64,000 bases of DNA from Codonopsis lanceolata (taxonomy: Eukaryota; Streptophyta; Magnoliopsida; Asterales; Campanulaceae). Below the pieces are notes generated by a model. It ran no database searches. It saw nothing but the letters and a program-made list of their open reading frames with translations, and had not been told where the DNA came from. Below, piece by piece: positions 56,370 to 64,000 of the stretch (positions are counted from its first letter, which is position 1; each line of letters begins with the position of its first letter). Made by a program: the position numbers and the translations under genes. The DNA is taken from positions 55,507,573 to 55,571,572 of the forward strand of contig CM028381.1 of the NCBI GenBank assembly GCA_013146195.2, read 5' to 3'.

Positions 56370-56389
56370 TGGTTCCGTTGCCGGGAAAC
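56370..56389 (+). other. Primer binding site, tRNA-Asp-like
   Basis: TGGTTCCGTTGCCGGGAAAC differs from the canonical TGGCGCCGTTGCCGGGGA at three or four positions. Its place immediately after the LTR supports the call. Confidence 0.75.
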
Positions 56390-56444
56390 AAAGTAGTTTT
56401 GCGGTAGCAGTTTTTCATGCTTTAATATTTGTTCTTCGTAAGCT

Positions 56445-57362
56445 TTGACAATGGCAGAAAACGGTGTTAATGGTGTTAGTGGAAGTCATCGAGAAGAGGG
56501 GCAACCAACTCCTAGTCTTAATCAATTGGCTGGGAACAATCCTCCTCCACCACATGATGCACACCACCAACTCAACCAAAGATGTGGAGTGTATTCTTTG
56601 GCTAGAAGTGTCGTGGCAGCAGTTGGTCTGGCACATGAGTTTAGGGAAGAAGCTCTTCGTCAAAGAGCTATATACTTGGGGCAAATGCATCAACTTAATT
56701 TGCAGTTGATTGCCATGGGTAAACCGCCTTTACTCATTGAAGTGGACCCTTTACCAGCTTTAACAGCTCTAAGTCAGGCTGCAGGTGGATCCACGACGGG
56801 GGGTAATCAGCTAAATCCATTGATCATTCCTTCACAGTCGCGTATCCAGGGTACAAAGGTACGCGATCAGCCAGAAGGTAGTAGGGCTAGCCACAGGGTT
56901 GTGCCCAGTGTTCATTCGCGGTTGGGACCGCGTGTGGGGGATGACTCTGCACAATCCCGTCATCAAAGGCGATCACCTTCCCCACGAAGGTCTCATGCAC
57001 GCAGGCTCCGTTCACCCTCGCCACGACGATCGCACGTTCGTAGTCATCGTTCTCCGTCTCCAAGGGGATGTTATGCTCGTCGACATAGAACTCCATCTCC
57101 CAGGAGATCCCAAGGGCATTTACCCCATCATTCTCAAGAAAAGAGGGATTTGCATCGGCCACCGCACCATTGCTCACTTGGGGTGACTCGAGGTTCGGTG
57201 GCGCAGGGCGGGTGGGGTTACTCCGTTGGAGCTATGGGTCCCCCACAGGTCCCTCCTATGCCTGTGGTACAGCCTCAGCCCGGGGGTGGTTTGCCTACAA
57301 CCATAAATATGCAGGATTTTGAAGAATTGAAACGATGTATGGAGGCCTGGGAGCAAGGTTAA
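56445..57362 (+). CDS. Tat gag, N-terminal part with RS-type repeats
   Basis: 305 open codons. Residues 1-110 hold a helical segment (LAHEFREEALRQRAIYLGQM). Residues 165-230 consist of repeated RRSPSPRRSHARR and RSPSPRRSHVR-type units, an Arg/Ser-Pro-rich tract resembling RS domains of splicing factors. A Pro/Gly-rich stretch follows, then a final helix (DFEELKRCMEAWEQG). The frame overlaps the next gag segment by 28 nt, in the -1 frame. This could be one gag with a 1-base deletion or two ORFs. Start chosen at the first ATG, 75 bases after the LTR end. Confidence 0.75.
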   Translation: MTMAENGVNGVSGSHREEGQPTPSLNQLAGNNPPPPHDAHHQLNQRCGVYSLARSVVAAVGLAHEFREEALRQRAIYLGQMHQLNLQLIAMGKPPLLIEVDPLPALTALSQAAGGSTTGGNQLNPLIIPSQSRIQGTKVRDQPEGSRASHRVVPSVHSRLGPRVGDDSAQSRHQRRSPSPRRSHARRLRSPSPRRSHVRSHRSPSPRGCYARRHRTPSPRRSQGHLPHHSQEKRDLHRPPHHCSLGVTRGSVAQGGWGYSVGAMGPPQVPPMPVVQPQPGGGLPTTINMQDFEELKRCMEAWEQG

Positions 57363-57997
57363 GCTCTAGAGCTCTAGATGGAAATTTTTTGGGTACTTCA
57401 GCTAGCCCGTTGGCGCCCTGGATTGAAAATGCGCCGCCAGCACAAGGGCTCATATTCCCAAACATTAAGGAGTACACAGGGAAAACGAAGGCAAGGGATT
57501 GGTTGATGTCTTTTGAATCACAAATTGGTTTAGTGACTTCAGATGGAGCCTTAAAGATTAGGGCTTTTGTGGGCGCTTTGCAAGGGAAGGCCTCAGCTTG
57601 GATGGGAGCTTTGCCACGAAGATCAATCAATAATTGGGCCGATTTGCGAGCAAAGTTCCTGGCAGATTTTGGAACTGCGGGCATATTGGCAAAGACAAGG
57701 GATGACTTGTCGAAAGTCAAGCAGGGAACACATGAGTCAACGGCTAGTTATCTGGAACGATTCACCAAGGTGCTAGAGCAGGTCCCAGGGTTGACCGAGC
57801 AGGAAGTGACTCTATGCTTTGAAACGGGCTTGCTCGAAGGTGAGGGTGAATTGAGATTGAAGCTGAGCATGCGAGAGCCAAAAACACAGGCAGAAATGCT
57901 AATGCGGGCTCAGAAGTGGTCTGCCAGGGAGACGGCAAAAAAGGAAAAGAAGAAAGAGAATAGTGAAGCTGCTGGAAATACCAAGGGGAATGGTTAG
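57335..57997 (+). CDS. Tat gag, capsid domain
   Basis: 220 codons with the Retrotrans_gag core: YTGKTKARDWLMSFE, ALQGKASAWMGALPRRSINN, WADLRAKFLADFG, then STASYLERFTKVLEQVPGL and a Lys-rich end. These are typical of Tat/Ogre gags. It ends at TAG (57,995-57,997); the same frame continues from 58,001, so this may be a sense-to-stop change or a read-through point. Overlaps the N-terminal part by 28 nt. Confidence 0.88.
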   Translation: MYGGLGARLSSRALDGNFLGTSASPLAPWIENAPPAQGLIFPNIKEYTGKTKARDWLMSFESQIGLVTSDGALKIRAFVGALQGKASAWMGALPRRSINNWADLRAKFLADFGTAGILAKTRDDLSKVKQGTHESTASYLERFTKVLEQVPGLTEQEVTLCFETGLLEGEGELRLKLSMREPKTQAEMLMRAQKWSARETAKKEKKKENSEAAGNTKGNG

Positions 57998-58000
57998 GCT

Positions 58001-58516
58001 GTGGGCGGAGGCTATAATAAGGGTAAGTCGCGATATGACTGTCCAAGGGAATTTCTTCGCGAGGCAGATCTGACCCCGCTCAACACATTGCGCGAGGATA
58101 TCATGTACGAAATAAGAGACGAGCTTCCTCGCCCACCTCGCATGAATCCAGAGACAGCTGATGCTCGGGATAAGACAAAGTGGTGTGCCTATCATGATGA
58201 TTATGGGCACACAACGGAGGAATGTTGGCCATTGAAGAGGGCCACACAAAAATTGATTAATGAAGGTCGTTTGGACCGCTTTAAGAGAGATGGAGGAAAC
58301 AGAGGGAATGCCCCTCGGAGGGATGCTCCACCGATTAGAGGGGTAATTAATGTTATAATGGATGAAGAGCCCACTCCAACCCAGCTTGGTAAACAGATTT
58401 ATTCTTTGTCAAAGGTTGTAGATCGACCAATGACTTTGCAAGCTGGGGAGGAAGCTATACAATTTACTAAATGGCAGTGGCGAGTAATGTGGCAGCAGCG
58501 ATCCACGATCGTTTAA
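58001..58516 (+). CDS. Tat gag, nucleocapsid part
   Basis: 171 codons. It has a zinc-knuckle-like CAYHDDYGHTTEECWPLK motif (C-x2-H-x4-H-x4-C) at residues 62-79, an Arg/Gly-rich stretch (RFKRDGGNRGNAPRRDAPP), then RGVINVIMDEEP, which usually precedes protease in Tat elements. It is in frame with the capsid ORF and overlaps protease by 46 nt in the -1 frame. Confidence 0.85.
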   Translation: MGGGYNKGKSRYDCPREFLREADLTPLNTLREDIMYEIRDELPRPPRMNPETADARDKTKWCAYHDDYGHTTEECWPLKRATQKLINEGRLDRFKRDGGNRGNAPRRDAPPIRGVINVIMDEEPTPTQLGKQIYSLSKVVDRPMTLQAGEEAIQFTKWQWRVMWQQRSTIV

Positions 58517-59082
58517 ACGTGGATGGATGGGTCGTGCACAGAATCTTGGTTGATACTGGTGCTTGTAGGGATGTAATGTATTACTACTGCTTTCAGGGTT
58601 TGGAGCTGAGTTATGATCGACTCAAGCCATATGCCGGAACGTTGGAGGGATTCACTAATCATAAGGTACCGGTCAAAGGCACGGACGAGCTGGAAGTCTT
58701 TATTGATGAAGGGAGCAGGACGCGAGTTGAGAAGATCACTTTCATGGTGATTGATTTAAAGTCTCCCTACAATATTATCTTGGGAGTGTCGAGCATGACC
58801 AAGTTTCAGATGGTTGCGTCTATTCCACACCAGCGGGCTAAGTTTTACACTGATCAAGGAGTGGGTGTATTGAGGAGTCAACCCCGGGCAGTGCTCGAAT
58901 ATGTGCGCGACAGTCAACGGAAAAAGCATAAATTGACCTTGGAAGATGGCGAGCAGAAAATAACTGTCAATACCAAGGAAACGTCTCATGTGACTGTGGG
59001 GCCTTCAGTAATAGCCGTGGTGAGTGAAGATCGTGAGATGGAACCTAGCTCTTTGCCGACATTGAAGTCGGGGGAGTCATGA
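58471..59082 (+). CDS. Tat retropepsin-like protease
   Basis: 203 codons. VHRILVDTGACRDVM contains the catalytic Asp-Thr-Gly; PYNIILGVSSMTKFQMVAS contains the second conserved Ile-Ile-Leu-Gly. This is the aspartic protease of Tat elements, which usually reads straight on into reverse transcriptase. Here the frame ends after residue 203 with SLPTLKSGES, and the integrase ORF begins 4 nt before its end (ATGA). Confidence 0.85.
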   Translation: MAVASNVAAAIHDRLNVDGWVVHRILVDTGACRDVMYYYCFQGLELSYDRLKPYAGTLEGFTNHKVPVKGTDELEVFIDEGSRTRVEKITFMVIDLKSPYNIILGVSSMTKFQMVASIPHQRAKFYTDQGVGVLRSQPRAVLEYVRDSQRKKHKLTLEDGEQKITVNTKETSHVTVGPSVIAVVSEDREMEPSSLPTLKSGES

Positions 59083-60383
59083 TCGAGCATTTGGAGGTTC
59101 ATGTTATAGAAAAGGAAGTAATTATGGATATCGAGCCTGCTTCAAAATGTTGGATAGATGATTTGAAGGCTTATATTGAGCAGGGGACCTTGCCCGAGGA
59201 TAAGACGGAAGCCAGAACCATTCAGAAGCGGTCTTGCAGGTATGTTATTTTGGATAACGTACTTTATAGGCGATCTTACACTCGGCCACTGTTGAGATGT
59301 GTGCGACCAGAGATGATTGAAGACATTTTGGGAGAGATACATGAAGGCAAATGTGGTGGTCATCCTGACCAAAGGTCGTTAGCGGAAAAAGTCCTGGCAG
59401 CTGGTTTCTATTGGATTACTCTGAGGCGGGATGCAGAAGCGTATGTTCGGCGGTGTGACAAATGCCAACGCTATGCAGACATACCTCGCTTACCCTCTAC
59501 CGAGCAAACTCATGTGGTTGCTTCGTGGCCATTTGATATGTGGGGGATAGATCTCATTGGCCCATTTCTCGTGGCTCGGTCAAAATTCAAGTATGCGGTA
59601 GTCGCTGTGGATTATTTTACCAAGTGGGTGGAGGCTAAACCTTTGGTGACCATCAGTGAGGTTAATGTAATCGATTTTGTTCATGAACACATATGGTGTC
59701 GCTTTGGGGTTCCACGAGCAATTGTGTCCGATCACGGGACTCAATTATCTGAAAAGTTTACGAAAGCATGCGAGCAGATGCGGGTGAAGCATTGGCAATC
59801 GTCGGTGGCATATCCACAAGGCAATGGGCAGGCTGAGGCCGCTAATAAACAGGTCTTGAATGTCCTCAAGCGAAATCTTGAAGACAAGGCAGGAAGATGG
59901 GTGGATGAGTTGCCTTCTGCCTTGTGGGCGGTTAGAACAACGGTCAGAGGTCCTACCAGGGAAACAATTTTTTCTATGGCTTATGGGTCTGAAGCTATGG
60001 CTCCAGTGGAAATGTACTTGCCCAATCATAGGGTGTTGCATTATAACGCTGGATCCAATGTTACAGCTCGGGCATCCGATCTGGATTTGTTAGAGGAGAA
60101 ACGGTTGGAGGCCAAAATGAGGATGGCAAATTATAAGCAGCGAGCAAAGGCCCACCACGATAAAAGGGTTCGTGGTCGGTCATTTGCTGTGGGCGACTGG
60201 GTTCTACGTAAGATTGAAGCGACGGGTCATCGAGCTGACTGGGGAAAGCCTTCGCCGAATTGGGAAGGACCATTTCAGATCGTCAGAATTGTTAAAGAGG
60301 GCACTTATATGTTACGAGCAGAGGATGGAAATGAGTTGAGACATCCATGGCATGCAGATCACTTGAAGAAATATTATTGGTGA
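59079..60383 (+). CDS. Tat integrase (no reverse transcriptase upstream)
   Basis: 434 uninterrupted codons. Residues 20-75 (WIDDLKAYIEQGTLPEDKTE) are the linker that normally follows RNase H. The HHCC finger (HEGKCGGH, then CDKCQRYA) is at residues 88-130; the catalytic Asp residues are in WGIDLIGPF and IVSDHGTQL; the Glu is in NGQAEAANKQ. The C-terminus has GDWVLRKIEATGH, WEGPFQIVRIVKEGTY and HPWHADHLKKYYW, the usual Gypsy integrase end. All catalytic residues are present. Reverse transcriptase and RNase H, about 600-700 codons, are missing just upstream. Confidence 0.93.
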   Translation: MIEHLEVHVIEKEVIMDIEPASKCWIDDLKAYIEQGTLPEDKTEARTIQKRSCRYVILDNVLYRRSYTRPLLRCVRPEMIEDILGEIHEGKCGGHPDQRSLAEKVLAAGFYWITLRRDAEAYVRRCDKCQRYADIPRLPSTEQTHVVASWPFDMWGIDLIGPFLVARSKFKYAVVAVDYFTKWVEAKPLVTISEVNVIDFVHEHIWCRFGVPRAIVSDHGTQLSEKFTKACEQMRVKHWQSSVAYPQGNGQAEAANKQVLNVLKRNLEDKAGRWVDELPSALWAVRTTVRGPTRETIFSMAYGSEAMAPVEMYLPNHRVLHYNAGSNVTARASDLDLLEEKRLEAKMRMANYKQRAKAHHDKRVRGRSFAVGDWVLRKIEATGHRADWGKPSPNWEGPFQIVRIVKEGTYMLRAEDGNELRHPWHADHLKKYYW

Positions 60384-60477
60384 TTAGCATTGGCAGTATG
60401 TAACTCATTGATCTTTTCTTTTTTATGGCAAATGATAGTGGCAAAGCTCAATTATGCTTTCAATTTTAGTTTGAAAG

Positions 60478-60795
60478 TTGGTGTTCGAGTCAGTTGCTTT
60501 TGTTGTGTTTCTCTCGATTATTCTCTTTCGCAAGCATGAGTTGTTTGTGCTCGCGCAAAGGGTTGGTGTTCGAGTTAATTATTTCTCTCGATTATTCTCT
60601 TTTGCGAGCATGAGTTATCTGTGCTCGCGCAAAGGGTTGATGTTCGAGTTGAACTGTTTCTATTCTCGATTATTCTCTAATACGAGCATAAGCTGTTTAT
60701 GTTCGTGTAAAGAGTTGGTGTTCGAGATAGTTCTTTTCTTTATTTAAGATTTCTTTCTCACGAGCAAAGGTTTCCTTTGCTCGGGAAAAGAGAAA
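60478..60795 (+). repeat. 3' tandem repeats of Tat element
   Basis: TTG(G/A)TGTTCGAG recurs at 60,478, 60,563, 60,637 and 60,715: spacing 85, 74, 78. Each unit also holds CTCGATTATTCTCT and GCGAGCATGAGTT. Arrays between integrase and the 3' LTR are characteristic of Tat-lineage elements. Confidence 0.85.
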
Positions 60796-60941
60796 CATCA
60801 ATTCCTAGTTGAAATGCAAGCAGGCATAACGAAATAAAAACCATTCAGCAAGCAAGTAAAAGAAGTGAGTAGCGAGTATTACAGAAACACAAATGTAAAT
60901 TGTTCGTGAGGAATCAGGGCACACAGGCCAAAACAGTTACT

Positions 60942-61393
60942 TCATGCACTTGGCGCAGTGTTGTTGACGGTTGGTGGGTCTGGTTCGGTTGTCTCTTCTG
61001 TGGCGGCTTCGAGGATGATTACCTCATCATCCCCGGCCTATTCGGAGGTACTTTCATCTCCCGTCGGTGGTGCTTGAGACTTCCAAATTTGAGTCATAAG
61101 TTCGCTTATGTTGTTTTCTCTGCTGGAGGAGGAGCCCGAGACAAGTTCTTCTTCGGCCGAGAGAGTCGAGTTCATCTTCGGTGTATGGGACGAAGGCGTG
61201 ACAAGCGGGGTTAGTACCCCATTCGCCTAGCGCTCGATTTGATTTCCAACCCGCTACATGAAAGTTGCCTTAGCACATGATTGACTCCTTGAAGGAAGAA
61301 GGGATATGCTTCACTTTCCACCGAGGTAGCAAAGTCCTCAGAATTTTTGTAATCTTCAATAATGGTTTGTTTCTCCGCTTCCTCGGGGATGGA
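60942..61393 (-). pseudogene. Antisense ORF of Tat element, C-terminal part
   Basis: On the minus strand, one frame from 61,393 to TAA at 61,211 encodes EEAEKQTIIEDYKNSEDFAT, then PFFLQGVNHVLRQL, which resembles the helical region after the PF04195 domain. In a second frame, AEEELVSGSSSSRENNISEL and AGDDEVIILEAATEETTEPD run down to TGA at 60,942, with one TAG between. The order (helical core, then acidic Ser/Glu tail) and position between integrase repeats and LTR fit the antisense ORF known from Tat elements. Its N-terminus is cut off by the LTR at 61,404. Confidence 0.6.
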
Positions 61394-61754
61394 TTATGTT
61401 CTTTGTAGACACCCCTGATACATGACATGACAAAAAATATCAAGAGCTGTTAAAACATTAACAAATGTCAAGTTCTGAGGTCAAAATTGCAAAAGGACAA
61501 AGCAGATGCACAAAAGGACAAATGCAAATTCCGGGGCCAAAGTGTCAAAAAAAGTGAGCCATGTTAGAGGTTTGGGCACCACTACCAAGTGGTTTGGGTG
61601 TGGCGCCCAAACCCCATAAGGTGGCACCCAAACCTCCTTTCCCTCAACGCACTATTCAACGAAAGTTTGCCGTAAAATGCAATTCATCGAACGCGGTGTA
61701 CAACTCTCGATGCACGGAAGGAAATCTCAAAATTCAGCGATGTCAGCCTCCTCC

Positions 61755-61762
61755 TATAAATA
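61755..61762 (+). promoter_or_regulatory. TATA box of Ogre-like LTR
   Basis: TCC-TATAAATA-GAGGCCTCCGGCCTC: a textbook plant core promoter, followed 30 bases on by TTCAACACAC, a plausible initiation site. The GAGGCC/GGCCTC pair just after it forms a short hairpin. Confidence 0.75.
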
Positions 61763-62244
61763 GAGGCCTCCGGCCTCTTCATTCAACACACTTTGCGTAA
61801 AATTTCTCTGCCTCTACGCCAAGAAATAAATACCGATAGATAAATTTCTAAAGCCTCGAAACCACCGCTAAACCTCCGCCAAACACAAATCCAACCCAGA
61901 AGTAGAAGTGTTCCTTAGCCCCCGCCTAGGTATCCACCCTTTTTCCCCGGTCCCAAAATCGTGGATAGAGGCTTGCTCTACCCGATTTAAAGGCCAAAAT
62001 AGCTGATAAGGCCGTTACTCGCCAAAATTTAGCCTTTCCACCAAACAAACAACCGAGAATAAACAGCTACCCCGCCTTCGATCCGAGGTCGAAAAGTAAC
62101 TTCGAGCGATTCTGTTGCCCAAATTCACACAACACACAACTTCAAACTGCACCGGACAGGACCTGAAAAAAGACTCTCTCGAGGGACGGCGAGCACACCC
62201 CTCACGCCGTTTGTAAGCCTTTTATTGTTAAAGTTTTTTTTTTA

Positions 62245-62525
62245 TGTAATAGTATTATTTCCATCCGGCCCAATGTAAATATATAAGCAGTTGTCTTTGC
62301 GGATTTTATTAGGAAATAGTACTAAATGTAGCCGTTATTATGGTAAAATATTTTTTAGATGAGTTTGTATTTATTTACTTTATTTATTCAATAAAGTCTT
62401 TTTTGTAAATGTATTATTTCCGGTCCGCTTCAATATCAAAATATATAGCGATTATCTTGCCGGATTTTGTTAGGAAATAATACTAAAAGAGCGCGTTATA
62501 ATGGCCAAATATTTTTAAATATTAT
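62245..62525 (+). repeat. 159-bp tandem duplication with hairpin arms
   Basis: AGTATTATTTCCATCCGGCC at 62,249 and TGTATTATTTCCGGTCCGCT at 62,410 start the two units. Each ends about 60 bases on in AGGAAATA(G/A)TACTAAA, the inverse of its start, so each can fold. Confidence 0.8.
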
Positions 62526-62790
62526 GTAATTATTGGAAAGAGATAGGCTGCGAGTCCGTAAATAATGTGGCCACGAATGTATCGTTTAATTTTCCCTTGT
62601 CAAAATAAGACCTTATTTATTTGCTAAGTAAATGTGACAATAAGCATACTTGACCAAAAAAACGCGTTCGAGACCAGAAAGGCGAGTTGGGTGCTAGCAC
62701 CTTCCCAACTCGTAACTTAGCCTCCGAACCCGCTTTCTAAAATCTCGGTTTTCTTTACGGTTTTCCTTTATTTTTGCCTTAAAATAAAGG

Positions 62791-62805
62791 TGGCGACTCT
62801 AAAAC
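62791..62805 (+). other. Primer-site-like TGGCGACTC, first copy
   Basis: TGGCGACTCTAAAAC keeps only the first nine bases of the Arg-tRNA-type site. It is preceded by TTAAAATAAAGG. It may be an old LTR-internal junction. Confidence 0.4.
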
Positions 62806-62818
62806 ATTTTGGATCGGT

Positions 62819-63165
62819 GGGGCCTCGCAACATCTTTCTTTGCACTTTCACGTTCTCCCTAAACAGGGAGAATGGGAATGGAAAGGTGATGTATTCCTAT
62901 GTCTGGTATCCCAAAACAAGGGATAACTTGGCGTAGAAAACCAAAGCACTCATAGTGATCCAAAATAGGCCATAAGGCTATTTTCATAAAATTCATAGTG
63001 GGGCGTCGCAATATTCTTTCTTGCACTTCTCTATTTTCCACGAAAGATAAAGGGAGAATGGGAATGGAAGAGTAATGCATTCCCATATCTGTTATCCACG
63101 AAATAAGGGATAACTTGACATGGAAAACCATAAGTTCCCATATTGGATACAAAATTCACTCGGGG
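62819..63165 (+). repeat. About 180-bp tandem duplication in Ogre-like LTR
   Basis: GGGGCCTCGCAACATCTTTC at 62,819 and GGGGCGTCGCAATATTCTTT at 63,000 head two units; both contain GGGAGAATGGGAATGGAA and AAGGGATAACTTG. A third start (GGGGCAACAGAGGC) is at 63,162. Confidence 0.85.
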
Positions 63166-63334
63166 CAACAGAGGCACATTCCAACGTGCTAATATAGGCA
63201 CACTCCTCTCGCACTTTGGTTTCGTCTTCCCTAAACAAGGGAGGGTGGAGCGAGGCGGTGGTGTCCGCATCACGCGTCTGCAGCGCACCCCTATCCAGGC
63301 GCGGAGGCGCGGAGCACATTTCGGAACCTCACGG

Positions 63335-63353
63335 TGGCGACTCTCTTGTGGGG
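63335..63353 (+). other. Primer binding site, tRNA-Arg-like
   Basis: TGGCGACTCTCTTGTGGGG resembles the TGGCGACTCCACTGGGG complement of a plant tRNA-Arg 3' end, the primer type reported for Ogre elements. This fixes the LTR end just before it. Confidence 0.6.
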
Positions 63354-63359
63354 CGTTGT

Positions 63360-63603
63360 TTTATTTTAAATAAAATGGAGGCTAGACTCGCAAAATAAAA
63401 CTTTTTTTGTTTTTATTTGTTTAATTGCTGCGGTATGCTTGTCATATTAATTTACGCATTTGAATAAAGTGTTCCCATTACGGTAGTGACCATATTTGTG
63501 GATATGATCCTCCATCGCAGCGATCTCGTTCGATAACATTACTGAGCATGTTTAAGAGTATAAAAAATATATATATATACATTTTGTAAAAAAAAAAAAA
63601 ATT

Positions 63604-63636
<33 letters not shown>

Positions 63637-63853
63637 CAAAAAAAAAATTGCGCAAGTTCAAAGAAAAAAATGCTTACAAAAAATATATATATATATATAT
63701 GTCTATATATATGTGTTTGTACTATTTACATATATATATTATGTGTAATACTATCAGGAGGCGACACAACAAAAAAGTTGGGGGCTTTATTTTAAAAAAA
63801 ATCTTTTCAATTTCAGTCTTATATTATTTTATTACGCTTCATCTTCATTCGCA

Positions 63854-63895
<42 letters not shown>

Positions 63896-64000
63896 TGCAT
63901 TCATTCATCATTTTTATTTTGGGGATTAGGACCCATTTTCTAAAAATAAATAGATTCCCCACTTTTCTTTCTATTTCTTGATGGTATGCTTGCTTGCTCG
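63360..64000. other. Leader of Ogre-like element with (TA)n tracts
   Basis: No convincing ORF. (TA)n runs lie at about 63,568-63,578, 63,608-63,634, 63,681-63,700 and 63,857-63,893. The ORF at 63,633-63,929 reads through them and is not supported. Confidence 0.5.

Larger units (their letters stand above)
61404..63333 (+). mobile_element. Ogre-like LTR inserted in Tat antisense ORF
   Basis: It starts TGTAGACACCCC, has a TATAAATA box at 61,755, two large internal tandem duplications, and precedes an Arg-tRNA-like primer site at 63,335. Its length of about 1.9 kb and primer type suggest the Tat/Ogre group. The internal region lies beyond the window. An alternative start is TGTTAGAGG at 61,562. 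Confidence 0.5.

Noticed and set aside
56887..57177. Minus-strand 96-codon ORF over the Tat gag
   Set aside because: It is the complement of the RS-repeat region; plus-strand gag context is decisive.
60478..60795. Regularly spaced repeats considered as a CRISPR-like array
   Set aside because: The whole unit, including the spacers, is repeated, and the DNA is plant; it is a retroelement tandem repeat.
63633..63929. 98-codon ORF near the window end
   Set aside because: It consists largely of Tyr-Ile translation of (TA)n tracts.

Overview
The window is repeat-dense flowering-plant (probably eudicot) nuclear DNA. Most identifiable sequence is nested LTR retrotransposon; the rest is AT-rich intergenic DNA carrying Helitrons, hAT, Stowaway-type and long-TIR elements, minisatellites and (TA)n tracts. 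Only one host gene is convincing: a 98-aa wound-induced (WIP/DUF3774-type) protein on the minus strand at 8,409-8,705, with a TATA box at 8,799-8,806. Two 100-N runs (3,834-3,933 and 34,756-34,855) are assembly gaps lying within or beside LTR elements.

Layout. 1-2,319: promoter, probable 5' intron and broken coding region of a gypsy-associated gene of the PF04195 type, cut by a large LTR (2,320 to the gap). 3,934-17,400: AT-rich DNA with two Helitrons (6,123-8,213 and 10,922-11,353) and a third Helitron-like end, the WIP gene, a non-autonomous hAT element with a perfect 8-bp target duplication (9,883-10,693), four Stowaway-type MITEs, a higher-order minisatellite and a long-TIR element. 17,428-22,907: a minus-strand Ty1/Copia element. 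22,908-27,362: a 4.45-kb solo LTR with a 5-bp target duplication. 27,365-34,755: an Athila-like Ty3/Gypsy element. 34,856-42,093: the 3' two thirds of a SIRE-like Copia element, including an envelope-like ORF. 42,530-43,133: a Tat-like LTR. 44,410-49,508: a complete Copia element with two LTRs. 49,509-55,740: AT-rich DNA with a tandem array, a Helitron with a helicase relic and a second copy of the long-TIR family. 55,743-61,403: a Tat-lineage Gypsy element that has gag, protease and integrase but no reverse transcriptase or RNase H, followed by 3' tandem repeats and an antisense ORF. 61,404-64,000: an Ogre-like LTR with TATA box, internal repeats and an Arg-tRNA-like primer site.

The elements are nested. 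The solo LTR sits on the 5' boundary of the Athila-like LTR, which itself abuts the upstream side of the minus-strand Copia; the Ogre-like LTR interrupts the antisense ORF of the Tat element. Most pol genes are broken by single-base indels rather than substitutions, and the two LTRs of the 44-49 kb Copia differ only by indels, so part of the apparent decay may be assembly error. The Tat gag and integrase frames are long and open and are the best-preserved coding sequence here. All family assignments come from reading motifs; no search was run.
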